Source: Paenibacillus sp. Root444D2
Lineage (GTDB): Bacteria > Bacillota > Bacilli > Paenibacillales > NBRC-103111
Direction of reading: 5' to 3'
Assembly (NCBI RefSeq): GCF_001426375.1
Contig: NZ_LMEO01000004.1
Span: forward strand, 1 to 64,000
Length of the DNA stretch: 64,000 nt
The notes under the pieces are model-generated. The model was not told the origin of the DNA, did no database searches, and saw only the letters and a list, made by a program, of their open reading frames with translations. Position 1 is the stretch's first letter. Every line of letters starts with the position of its first letter. A program made the position numbers and the translations under genes. Of this stretch, positions 16,591 through 25,354 are shown piece after piece.

Positions 16591-18420
16591 ATCTGATGAA
16601 CGTTTATATGTCATTCGAACCGTAACTATGGTCCCCTCTCCGAGCGTGGAGTGAAGCTCCAGTCCATAGTCATCTCCTGCGAACAGCTTGATTCTTTCAT
16701 TCACATTGTACAACCCATACGAGCTTCCTGAACCATCTGATCTCATGGTGGGACGCGGCTCTGTCAGCAGACTTTGCACAAGCTCTGGCTCCATGCCGAT
16801 GCCGTCATCCGTGACGGATATGATTAGAACCCCCTCTTCTTGTCTAGCCTTGATCACAATAGATCCTGTCTTACCCTTTGATTTTCTTATCCCATGCAAA
16901 AGGGCATTTTCCACAATGGGCTGCAGTGTCAGCTTCGGCATTTCAATATCATCCAAGCCTTCTTCAATATCAAAATGAATCTCAAAGCTCTTCGGAAAAC
17001 GTGTTTGTTGAATTTCCAAGTAAACCTTGGCTAAATTAAGCTCATCGGTCACACTGACCAAATCTCTGCCCTTGTTTAAGCTTAGCCTGAAATATTTGGC
17101 CAAACCATCGATCATCTGACTAATATCGTGAGCATTATGTCCAATTGCAATCCAGTTGATCGTATCTAGGGTATTGTACAAGAAGTGAGGATTAATCTGA
17201 GCTTGCAAAGCCCGAAGCTGCGCTTCACGCTCCTGCACCTTCGATGTATAAGTCTCTTCCATTAAATCTCGGACCCTATGGATCAGATGGTCGACACTCT
17301 TTTCTAGCAGGTTAAAATCGCCTTCCGACGTCCCGCTGCGTTCATCCAGCCCTTCCATGCCTTCTCGTTTTATGGCTCTTATCACCGTCTGCACTTTACG
17401 ATTCATTCCGCGCACGATAAAAGCAATCAGAATAAAAACAAGAATGAGGAACAGTATCGTTATACCTGACAAAGTAGCCACACTGGAGAATTGATTCAAC
17501 GAGGCCGCACGGGAGCTAATGCCATTCTTCGGCACTTCCGCAACCAACTTCCAGCCCGTCGAGCCAATCGTCGTATAGACGACATATTGCTGGGTGTTGT
17601 CCTCCGTGATGGCAGATACGCCTTCATTCTTTTGCTCAATAGCGCTTAGCACGCTATTTGATTTCAGCTTCGTCCCAAGCAAGGATTTGTCGTTGTGCAG
17701 GACGACGGTGCCATCGGGTGCGACCATAAATACATTTTGCTCTTTGTTCAACTCGATATTGGATAGAATATTATCTATGGTTTTAGCAGCGACTTCAATA
17801 GATAGAACACCTGACAAATGATCGTAATTATCCGGATCCCGCAGCACTCTGATACCCGAGAAAATATAGCGGGAGCTCTGTACATCATCAAGAAAGTTTT
17901 CCAAGTAAGCTCCCGTCCAGACGAGATTGCCATTGGCATTCACTACATCTGTGTACCAAGGACGGTTTTTGATGCTTTCCCACGGAAAGAAATTCACTCT
18001 CTCATGGGAAAAAAGCTTGGTTTCGTCAACATACAATCGAACGCGGAACACAATCGGATTCGTTTTGGCATTATCAACCAAAATGCGAAGTTCCTTCATG
18101 GCATCGAGTTGATCACTATCTGATGTTGAGGTGCTTAAATACTGATGCAGCTTAGGATTCATGAGAATCGTATTCGAAATATCTCGGGCGGAATCGAATT
18201 GGTGATTTAAATTGATCTCTGCCTGCTTCAGCGTCTGAAGCATCGTTCGCGTTACCTCTTCTTCCAAAATGCGGGAATACCTTTGCGAGTAAGCATAAAG
18301 TAATACAGAAGCAGGAATCAGGATCAACACAATGTAAGCGACCAGCCATACCCTTGCTGCAACAACGCCCTTGAAGATCATCGATACGTAGTTCCAACCT
18401 TTACTCATGAGATGTTTCAT
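16576..18420 (-). CDS. Two-component sensor histidine kinase, YesM family
   Basis: 614 residues. Membrane helix at about 20-42, an extracellular Cache-type sensor region (45-300), a second membrane helix (about 310-335), a HAMP-like linker, then the His_kinase domain with phospho-acceptor H412 in QAQINPHFLYNTL. The HATPase domain follows, with the N-box near LQPIVENALLHGI and the G-box DDGIGM. YesM kinases sense extracellular carbohydrate and phosphorylate a YesN-type AraC response regulator, here encoded 15 bp upstream. Another in-frame ATG at 18408 is a possible start. Confidence 0.9.
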   Translation of the reverse strand: MKHLMSKGWNYVSMIFKGVVAARVWLVAYIVLILIPASVLLYAYSQRYSRILEEEVTRTMLQTLKQAEINLNHQFDSARDISNTILMNPKLHQYLSTSTSDSDQLDAMKELRILVDNAKTNPIVFRVRLYVDETKLFSHERVNFFPWESIKNRPWYTDVVNANGNLVWTGAYLENFLDDVQSSRYIFSGIRVLRDPDNYDHLSGVLSIEVAAKTIDNILSNIELNKEQNVFMVAPDGTVVLHNDKSLLGTKLKSNSVLSAIEQKNEGVSAITEDNTQQYVVYTTIGSTGWKLVAEVPKNGISSRAASLNQFSSVATLSGITILFLILVFILIAFIVRGMNRKVQTVIRAIKREGMEGLDERSGTSEGDFNLLEKSVDHLIHRVRDLMEETYTSKVQEREAQLRALQAQINPHFLYNTLDTINWIAIGHNAHDISQMIDGLAKYFRLSLNKGRDLVSVTDELNLAKVYLEIQQTRFPKSFEIHFDIEEGLDDIEMPKLTLQPIVENALLHGIRKSKGKTGSIVIKARQEEGVLIISVTDDGIGMEPELVQSLLTEPRPTMRSDGSGSSYGLYNVNERIKLFAGDDYGLELHSTLGEGTIVTVRMTYKRSSDKPPL

Positions 18421-18435
18421 TCCCCTCTACCGACT

Positions 18436-20052
18436 TTACATGAAATGATCACGAAATGAGCTCGGCGTATGACCCGTGTGTTTCTTAAATATTTTGCTGA
18501 AATAGCTAGGATCCGAGTAACCAACGGCATAGCAGACCTCATAAAATTTGTTGGCTGGATCTTTCAAGAGCTCCTTGGCTTTGTCCACCCGAACTTTCGT
18601 CATATATTCGTTGATGGTTTCGCCCGTCTCCTGCTTGAATAGCAGGCAAAGATAGGTTGTAGATAAGAATACTTCCTTCGCAATGTCCCCCACCTGCAGA
18701 TTTTCAGCGAATCGTTTATCGATAAGTGAACGAATACGTTCAATGACATTTTTGGCTTTGCCATTGCGTTTCTCACCGATTCGCTCACACACCTCAATGA
18801 GATGGGACTCCACAAGCCGTCTTAAATCACCTAACGTTTCTTGCTGAAAAACCTCAGCCAGAAGCTCGTTCTCTTTCTCCTCCAGCCCCTGCCTGTGAAC
18901 ATTTAGCTCCAGCAAAATGCGGCTTGCAAGAAGCAGCAGCTGCAAGCTTAAGTTGCGCCCATATGGCATGCCTTCTGCCCGATTGCGGGAAAGAGCGCTA
19001 TAAATCATGTGAAGCTCCTCCTGCACCTTGCCAGCTTCCGCAGCTTTCAGAGAAGAGATCAATCTCTCATTCTGCGCTGGATCGAAGCGGTACATGCTAT
19101 CCTTACCTTGTTCCAAATTATCCATGGAGATAACCTGGTTCTTACCGAGATACCATCTTTGATCTGCGGCTTCTCTTGCTTGCGAATAAGACTGCGGTAA
19201 GCCGGCAAGCCTTGATATTCGTTCGCCCACTCCGATGGTCACACTAATTTTCAAATAGTTGTAGAGACTTTCGCGCACTTCATCGGCTAATGTAAACAGC
19301 AGACTTTCCTGATCTTCCTGCTCCACCAGACGAAGAATGCCTACGAACTCGCCTGTTTGATTTTCAAATACATATCCACCAATCTCTTTCTCAATAAGCT
19401 CTTGCACGATATTAAGTACAGAGTATGACAACAACTGCTGATCCCTCTCGGAACGGTTCTGCGCAACCTCAGACGCATTATCGATGCGAATCGCAATCAC
19501 CCAGTATGTCGCCTCAAGCGGGAGATCAAGCCCGAGGAACGCTATGCGATCCTGTATCCGTGCGGGAAATGTGATCCCTTCCCTAATTAATGACATGAGG
19601 AATTTCTCCCGCAGCAAGGGCATGCTTTGAATGAGCTTGACCTGCATGTCCTCAATCAGTTTTCGTTCCTGCTTTTCCGTTTGCAAGGTCCGAACCAAGC
19701 GTTCAACTACCACGCTCAGCTCTCCCATATTCACGGGCTTAAAAATATAATCAACCGCTTTGACTTGAAGCGCAGATTTCAAATATTCGGCATCATCATG
19801 GCCGCTCACAAAAACAATTTTGATATGAGGAAATCGTTCACTGAGTCTATTCGACAACTGAATACCATCCATATTGGGCATGCGCACATCCGTTAACACT
19901 AAATCCGGCTTCACTCGCTCGATAACCTCTAACGCAACGTCACCGTCATCCGCATCACCCACCACTTCAATCCCATAAGCATTCCAGTCAAAATAGGTAC
20001 TTAGTCCAAAACGAACTGTCGGCTCGTCGTCCACAATGACTAATTTATACAT
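18436..20052 (-). CDS. Two-component response regulator, YesN/AraC family
   Basis: 538 residues. Receiver domain 1-120 with acidic pair DD (8-9) and phospho-acceptor D55 in LVLTDVRMPNMDG, and conserved Lys in YIFKPVNMGEL. A long helical middle part (130-420) has the usual YesN layout, and the C-terminus carries two AraC helix-turn-helix motifs (AKEVFLSTTYLCLLFKQET and VCYAVGYSDPSYFSKIFKKH). It probably activates the LplB-YtcP-LplA operon directly downstream of its partner kinase. GGGAGG lies 10 nt before the start. Confidence 0.9.
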   Translation of the reverse strand: MYKLVIVDDEPTVRFGLSTYFDWNAYGIEVVGDADDGDVALEVIERVKPDLVLTDVRMPNMDGIQLSNRLSERFPHIKIVFVSGHDDAEYLKSALQVKAVDYIFKPVNMGELSVVVERLVRTLQTEKQERKLIEDMQVKLIQSMPLLREKFLMSLIREGITFPARIQDRIAFLGLDLPLEATYWVIAIRIDNASEVAQNRSERDQQLLSYSVLNIVQELIEKEIGGYVFENQTGEFVGILRLVEQEDQESLLFTLADEVRESLYNYLKISVTIGVGERISRLAGLPQSYSQAREAADQRWYLGKNQVISMDNLEQGKDSMYRFDPAQNERLISSLKAAEAGKVQEELHMIYSALSRNRAEGMPYGRNLSLQLLLLASRILLELNVHRQGLEEKENELLAEVFQQETLGDLRRLVESHLIEVCERIGEKRNGKAKNVIERIRSLIDKRFAENLQVGDIAKEVFLSTTYLCLLFKQETGETINEYMTKVRVDKAKELLKDPANKFYEVCYAVGYSDPSYFSKIFKKHTGHTPSSFRDHFM

Positions 20053-20146
20053 CTCGTGCCGGCCTCCCTTTAGCTGCAGATCATCTTATTATATCTTGCA
20101 AAAAAGCCGAGGACATATGAGAATCTTATGATTTCTGGTTCTATAT

Positions 20147-21211
20147 TTACTTGAATTCAGAAAAAACACGGCCATTTGCAGGCGCTGATGTTGTACTCCC
20201 AACAAAAAAATCACCTTGAATACGAATGTGTTCAAAAGGCAGCGTCGGATTGGCAATACGCCACAGCATCCGGTCGGCAGCACGATAACCGGTCTCTCGG
20301 ATCGAAAGGAGCGGTCGGGTGAACGATGGCAGAGATTCCGATTGTTCATTCAGAAATCCAACCAAGGACACGTCCTCAGGCACTCGCCACTGAAGCTCGT
20401 TACATAACTCATGTACAACCGGAACTTCATGATCAATTCCACAAATGATGGCGCTTGGCGTAAAGTGTTCCAGTTGTTGCTGCATCTCTTCACGCCACTG
20501 CGCTTGGTTGGTCCGTTCACCGATGGAATGCATAGAAGGGTCGATCTCGACACCGAGCATATTCATCGCGTGACAAAAGGCTTGCCAGCGTAAAATAAAG
20601 CCACGCTGCAAATGGATATCTCCCACGTACATTATTCGCTCATGCCCGAGGCTTCGCAGATAGGTTACCGCCTGAAACGTAGCTTCGTAAACATCCCAGA
20701 TCACGCTGTCTATTTTCACTCCTGGAGGAGGAAAGCTTAGTAATATTCGTGGCAGCTGCAGCCCAAACAGAGCGGGCTCCCATGCCTTAGGCACAATGCT
20801 TGGAGCTATGAAAATGCCATCCGCATAGGCCATTCCGCTTTCTTCGATCCAATCGTTCATATGTTCCTTCTTGATCTTTTGCGGCAGCATGAGCAGCTCG
20901 ATTCGGTGGCCGAAGGAAAAGAAACGATCTTGAAGTCCTTGAAGCAATAGCCGATTGTAGGCTACTGATTCTGCGGTTTGCACCAAAAGGAAGCGCTTCC
21001 GTTCATTCGGATAAGGAGCGATGCGATCGAGCCTCAGGCTGCGAATCTGATCCATTGTATAATACCCCAGCTTCTCGGCCGTGTGGACAATAAGCTGTCT
21101 GGTTGCTTCTGACATGCCGGATTTTCCTTTTAGCGCTTTGGACACGGTCTGTACAGTTAACCCAAGCTCCTTGGCAATCGTTTTTAAAGTAACCTGCTTG
21201 CGGGTAGGCAT
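20147..21211 (-). CDS. LacI family transcriptional regulator
   Basis: 354 residues. LacI helix-turn-helix at the N-terminus (TLKTIAKELGLTVQTVSKALKGKSGMSEATR), followed by a periplasmic-binding-type effector domain to the end (ICGIDHEV...VSLVGFLNEQ...). The ATG at 21211 follows GAGGTG by 9 nt; the GTG at 21223 overlaps that ribosome site. It lies upstream of the YesN gene on the same strand and divergent from the FAD oxidoreductase/SGNH pair, either of which it may control. The effector is unknown. Confidence 0.85.
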   Translation of the reverse strand: MPTRKQVTLKTIAKELGLTVQTVSKALKGKSGMSEATRQLIVHTAEKLGYYTMDQIRSLRLDRIAPYPNERKRFLLVQTAESVAYNRLLLQGLQDRFFSFGHRIELLMLPQKIKKEHMNDWIEESGMAYADGIFIAPSIVPKAWEPALFGLQLPRILLSFPPPGVKIDSVIWDVYEATFQAVTYLRSLGHERIMYVGDIHLQRGFILRWQAFCHAMNMLGVEIDPSMHSIGERTNQAQWREEMQQQLEHFTPSAIICGIDHEVPVVHELCNELQWRVPEDVSLVGFLNEQSESLPSFTRPLLSIRETGYRAADRMLWRIANPTLPFEHIRIQGDFFVGSTTSAPANGRVFSEFK

Positions 21212-21360
21212 ATAGGGCTGCACCTCGATATATAGTAGTCCGGATATGTTATTCGTTTAGTTATCATATCACGTCCTCTTTTTTGATTAAACTAAAATTA
21301 AACTAGTTCCTCCATGGCAGAAACCTATAATGAAAGCAATGACACTCAACACTGAGCTTT

Positions 21361-21446
21361 AGCAAATGATTACAAATGCAGATGAGTACAAATGCAAATG
21401 AATACAACTGCTGATAAGTACAAATGCAAATGAATACAAATCCAGT
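21361..21446 (+). repeat. 16-bp tandem repeat in the promoter region, about 5.5 copies
   Basis: Copies start at 21371, 21387, 21403, 21419 and 21435 (partial), with a partial copy at 21361-21370. The unit is TACAAATGCAAATGAA with few changes (the third copy is the most diverged). The array ends 26 bp before the ribosome site of the FAD oxidoreductase gene. The period is exact, so this is a genuine tandem array; role as operator cluster or leader element is open. Confidence 0.8.
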
Positions 21447-21481
21447 TTTGCTGAAGCAAAACTCTTAGGAGGAACATCCAC

Positions 21482-22888
21482 ATGACGAAGTTGAATATGC
21501 AAACCGTTACGATCCCATCGCAAAACCTACCTGTTAGCTATACCCCGGACGTGGTTATCGTTGGAGGCGGCGCATCGGGCATTGCAGCAGCTATTGCCGC
21601 AGCCAGCAATGGCGCTAATACGTTATTAATTGAGCAAAGAGGCTACTTGGGCGGGATGGGGACAGCAGCTCTAGTTCCTGCCTTCTGCCCTTATACCGAT
21701 GGGGAGAAGCCGGTCATCCGCGGCATCGGACTTGATCTACTCGAGAAGATGAAGCATGCTGCCGGTGATGACTTTATGCGACGTTACAAGGAACAGTTGG
21801 ACTGGGTTCCAATCGATGTAGAAACGCTTAAGCGCGTATATGACGCAGAAGTACAGTCCAGCGGAGCGAAGGTGCTGTTTCATACGGTAGCGGATCAGGT
21901 ACTGCTGGATGGCGATCGGATATCCGGGCTAGTCATCAGCAATAAATCCGGACGGTCTGTCGTCCAAGCCAAACTATACATCGATGCTTCCGGAGATGCG
22001 GATCTTGCTGCGCTTGCAGGTGTTCCTTTTCAAGTTGGAGGAGAGCACGGAGAGCTTCAACCTGGTACTATGTGCTATGTCGTTACCGGTGCGGATAAAG
22101 CACGTTTCGAGCAGTTTCTTCAAGATACGGGCGAGCATAAGCAGCTGGAAAACCTCGTTATTGAAGCGCAGCGAAACGGCGACCTCCCGGAGGGACGCAA
22201 GCGGATATCAGGCATGGCCTGGATTTCCGATTCAATCGTCGGCTTTAATTTTGGTCATATCTTCGACATTGACGGCACGAAAGCGGAGGATTTGACACGT
22301 GCCGCGATCGAGGGCCGGAAGCTAATCGACACGCAGATCCGGTTTTTACGCAAATATGTGCCAGGTTTTGAGCATATCTTCCTCGTTCATTCCGGCGACC
22401 AGATCGGCATACGCGAAACTCGCCGAATACAGGGCGACTACACCCTTGTTGTCGAGGACTTCTTGTCGATGCGGACATTCGAAGATGATATCGCGCGCAA
22501 TTCTTACTTTATCGATATCCATTTAGCGAACGCCAACAGCACGATGACAATTAAACATCTGCCAAAAGGCAAATCTCATGGCGTACCTTATCGCTGCATG
22601 CTTCCGCAAGGCAAATCGAATTTAATCGTAGCCGGACGCTCCGTCTCGTCCGATCGCCCTGTGCAAGGCTCGCTTCGCGTTATGCCTAACTGCTTTGCCA
22701 TGGGAGAGGCCGCAGGTATCGCGGCAGCTATAGCAAGCTTCGCTGGCATTGGTTTCCGAGAGGTTCCGATTCTAGAACTGCAGAACAAGCTGATCGCGCA
22801 GGGTGCATGGCTTGGAGAACGGCCGGGTAAAGCTGATGCGGATCAAACCGTTGCCGTAGGTGCCGTTACGTTTGATGAAGAATGTTAA
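21482..22888 (+). CDS. FAD-dependent oxidoreductase (FAD_oxidored family)
   Basis: 468 residues. Rossmann FAD motif VVIVGGGASGIAAAIAAASNG (residues about 23-43), then EQRGYLGGMGTAALVPAF, the signature of the FAD_oxidored family frequently found in polysaccharide-use loci. A late FAD contact is present as PNCFAMGEAAGIAAA. No signal peptide, so it acts in the cytosol. Substrate unknown; the family includes putative sugar or sugar-acid oxidoreductases. AGGAGG lies 9 nt before the ATG. It forms an operon with the SGNH hydrolase gene (19-bp gap) and is preceded by the 16-bp tandem repeats. Confidence 0.82.
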   Translation: MTKLNMQTVTIPSQNLPVSYTPDVVIVGGGASGIAAAIAAASNGANTLLIEQRGYLGGMGTAALVPAFCPYTDGEKPVIRGIGLDLLEKMKHAAGDDFMRRYKEQLDWVPIDVETLKRVYDAEVQSSGAKVLFHTVADQVLLDGDRISGLVISNKSGRSVVQAKLYIDASGDADLAALAGVPFQVGGEHGELQPGTMCYVVTGADKARFEQFLQDTGEHKQLENLVIEAQRNGDLPEGRKRISGMAWISDSIVGFNFGHIFDIDGTKAEDLTRAAIEGRKLIDTQIRFLRKYVPGFEHIFLVHSGDQIGIRETRRIQGDYTLVVEDFLSMRTFEDDIARNSYFIDIHLANANSTMTIKHLPKGKSHGVPYRCMLPQGKSNLIVAGRSVSSDRPVQGSLRVMPNCFAMGEAAGIAAAIASFAGIGFREVPILELQNKLIAQGAWLGERPGKADADQTVAVGAVTFDEEC

Positions 22889-22907
22889 TGTAGGGAGTGT
22901 TACTGAA

Positions 22908-23519
22908 ATGCAAAATAAGTGGGTAGGAAAAACATGGGGAACACTCGGTGACAGCATTACAGAAGCAGGAGGATATCAGCCTCTCATTCAGTCTGCTCTA
23001 GGCTTTTCGAGCGTCATCAATTATGGGAAAAGCGGCTGTTCGATGACTGCGGGAGGCGACCGCGACTATGGGGCCACGACGCATGTAGGTAAAACGATTG
23101 ATGCTTCCTTGGATTGCGTCACCGTCTTCGCGGGAGTGAATGATTTTCGCTTGGATAAACCTATTGGCGACATCGGTTCGAACGATATTTATACATTTTA
23201 CGGAGCTTATACGACCCTTATCGAAGATATTTTGACGAAGAATCCACGCTGCCGCCTAAGCTTGTGGACACCGCTGCAGCGGGATAAAGATGGATATGAC
23301 ATCTTCTATATCAACGCTACCGGGCACCGTTTATCCGATTATGTCAAAGCCATTAAGCATATTGGTCGTCTGTATGGACTCCCTGTCCTTAATCTATATG
23401 AACAAAGCGGACTTAATAAGTTGACACTGCCCAGCTTTACCTCAGATGGCTTGCATCCGAATGAGTTAGGGCATCGACGCATTGCGGATATGGCGATCCC
23501 TTTTTTATTAAGTTTGTGA
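22908..23519 (+). CDS. SGNH/GDSL-type esterase
   Basis: 203 residues. Block I GDSITEAGG with nucleophile Ser16, block III FAGVNDF with the oxyanion Asn, and block V DGLHPNELGH supplying the Asp-His pair. No signal peptide, so it is a cytosolic esterase, plausibly removing acetyl groups from an imported oligosaccharide (inference from the neighbouring carbohydrate genes). The ATG at 22908 is preferred since TAGGGAGTG lies 7 nt upstream; an in-frame ATG at 22860 lies inside the preceding gene. It ends before the terminator at 23547-23593. Confidence 0.85.
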   Translation: MQNKWVGKTWGTLGDSITEAGGYQPLIQSALGFSSVINYGKSGCSMTAGGDRDYGATTHVGKTIDASLDCVTVFAGVNDFRLDKPIGDIGSNDIYTFYGAYTTLIEDILTKNPRCRLSLWTPLQRDKDGYDIFYINATGHRLSDYVKAIKHIGRLYGLPVLNLYEQSGLNKLTLPSFTSDGLHPNELGHRRIADMAIPFLLSL

Positions 23520-23546
23520 AAAAGCCGTTCTCAGGTCTATATTGTT

Positions 23547-23593
23547 AAAAGATGACTTCTGTATTCGGCATTCGCCGGGAGTCATCTTTTTTA
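23547..23593 (+). terminator. Terminator of the FAD oxidoreductase/SGNH operon
   Basis: AAAAGATGACT pairs with AGTCATCTTTT and is followed by a T-run. The same hairpin, with small changes, begins the second copy of the dispersed element at 45017. Confidence 0.8.
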
Positions 23594-23957
23594 TGTCCAT
23601 TGATAGTGATCGCTATTTGACATAGCTCCAAAATTCAATTTTAGTTTAATGTCGCTCAGCAGCTTCGATGGGCTTCCGTGTATACCAATGTTGTAGTTTG
23701 TACAACATTTCACACGCTTAAAGGCTATTTTGCAAGTAAGAGTTGTTGTTTGTACAACAATTCGAACCCATTTTTCGCGAAATGGCATGTATGGGGCTAA
23801 ATTGTTGTACATTATGCAACATCGAGGGAAGAGAGGCGGGATCTAGGCAGAAATTGTTGCATTTTCTACAACATCATTAGACAGAGAATGTGGATTCATT
23901 CCTTACTCACACATTCAAACCTTACCCTCCCACCCTACTCCAACTATTTCCCACGTG
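23549..23957. repeat. Dispersed four-dyad element, copy 1
   Basis: Intergenic element between convergent genes. It contains four dyads of the TGTTGTA-N5-TACAACA type with centres at 23698, 23750, 23812 and 23864 (spacings 52, 62, 52). Conserved blocks shared with copies 2 and 3 include AAAGGCTATTT, GGGATCTAGGCAG and GGATTCATTC. An imperfect CCATTT/AAATGG hairpin lies between dyads 2 and 3. There is no coding potential, transposase, terminal inverted repeat or target duplication visible. Confidence 0.85.
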
Positions 23958-23983
23958 TATTCCTCAAGCGGCAATCCCACAAG

Positions 23984-25354
23984 CTATGGAAATAATCCTT
24001 CCTCTTTATATTTAGACATCTTGTCCCGCAGCGTACGTTCGCCGATATCCAGCATATCGGCTGTTTTGCGGCGGTTTCCGCCAAGCTCACGAAGCGTTGC
24101 CAATATGAGCTTTCTCTCCGCCTCTAGGGCGGTATCGCCCACATAAACGGGAACGAGCCGACCGTCTGCCGTTTGCCCGCGCTGAGGCTGAAGGTCCATC
24201 GGCATATCTCGGATCGTCAAATGTTCGCCGTCCGCGAGTGCGATAGAACGCTCGATTATGTTTTGAAGCTCCCGCACGTTGCCGGGAAAAGGATAGTCGT
24301 TCAGCAGATTGAGCGCTTCCTGCGAGATACCTTTTATTTGCTTGGACATTTTTCCGCCGATTTTATCCATGAAATGACGGATTAGCAGCGGAATATCTTC
24401 CTTGCGCTCGCGGAGCGGCGGAACCTGGATCGGAATGACGTTCAACCGATAATACAAATCTTCTCTGAACTTGCCCTGCTGCACTTCTTTCTTCAAATCC
24501 CGGTTCGTCGCGGCAATGATCCGAACATCGATCCGCTTCTCCTTATGCCCTCCGATTGGCGTCACCGTCTTCTCCTGCAGCACCCGCAGCAGCTTGCTTT
24601 GCAACCCGATATCGAGCTCACCGATTTCGTCGAGAAACAAGGTGCCCCCATCTGCTGTCTCGAATATGCCAGCTTTGCGTACATTCGCGCCTGTAAATGC
24701 GCCTTTTTCATAGCCGAACAGCTCAGACTCCATCAAATTGGCAGGAATGGCGGCGCAATTTATCGTGGAAAACACCTGCTCCCGCCGCTCCCCAGCAAAA
24801 TGGACGGCACGGGCGACCAGTTCTTTTCCCGTCCCGCTTTCCCCCAGGATCAGTATGCCAGAATCGATGTTCTTCACTTTATCGATAAGAGCAAACACAT
24901 GCTTCATCCGATCGCTTTCGCCGATCAAACCGTGCACGTCGTAGACTTTGCGGATTTCTCCATCAAGCCATTCCACCCTCGATTGAAGGTGATATTGCTC
25001 CTGCGCTCTGCCGCACAACACCTTGAGCTCCTCCATATCGATCGGCTTCTGCACGTAATAAAACGCGCCGAGCTTCATCGCCTCGACAGCGGAAGCAATA
25101 CTGCCGTACGCGGTCATCATGATGACGACCGTCTTAGGCGACAGTTGCTTGACCGTCCGCAGCACCTCGATGCCGTCCCTCATACCGATACGTAGATCCA
25201 AAAGCACGATCGCAAAAGAAAGATGCGCGAACAAAGCGACCGACTCGTCAGGATCAACGGACGTATACACTTGATAATCGTCTTCCAAAATAAACGACAA
25301 CGATTTGCAGATCGAGATTTCATCATCAATAATAAGTAAATTTGGTTTATGCAT
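23984..25354 (-). CDS. Sigma54-dependent two-component response regulator (NtrC type)
   Basis: 456 residues: receiver domain (1-120, acidic DDE at 10-12, phospho-acceptor D53 in IVLLDLRIG, Lys in YYVQKPIDM), AAA+ sigma54 activation domain (Walker A GESGTGKE, the GAFTGA loop that contacts sigma54, [12 protein letters not shown]) and a C-terminal Fis helix-turn-helix ([22 protein letters not shown]). It is the partner of the overlapping kinase gene (8 bp). The most likely target is the sigma54 promoter at 27821, in front of the amino-acid transporter 2.5 kb away, with GCGG-N9-CCGC dyads as enhancer sites (inference). Confidence 0.92.
   Translation of the reverse strand: MHKPNLLIIDDEISICKSLSFILEDDYQVYTSVDPDESVALFAHLSFAIVLLDLRIGMRDGIEVLRTVKQLSPKTVVIMMTAYGSIASAVEAMKLGAFYYVQKPIDMEELKVLCGRAQEQYHLQSRVEWLDGEIRKVYDVHGLIGESDRMKHVFALIDKVKNIDSGILILGESGTGKELVARAVHFAGERREQVFSTINCAAIPANLMESELFGYEKGAFTGANVRKAGIFETADGGTLFLDEIGELDIGLQSKLLRVLQEKTVTPIGGHKEKRIDVRIIAATNRDLKKEVQQGKFREDLYYRLNVIPIQVPPLRERKEDIPLLIRHFMDKIGGKMSKQIKGISQEALNLLNDYPFPGNVRELQNIIERSIALADGEHLTIRDMPMDLQPQRGQTADGRLVPVYVGDTALEAERKLILATLRELGGNRRKTADMLDIGERTLRDKMSKYKEEGLFP

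Noticed and set aside
23660..23880. CRISPR-like array of the TTGTACAAC repeats
   Set aside because: Units are palindromes with unequal 52/62-bp spacing and conserved spacers between copies; no cas genes.
24545..25195. Open plus-strand frame of 216 codons
   Set aside because: It lies entirely opposite the sigma54 response regulator gene, whose domains are complete; composition is that of an antisense shadow.
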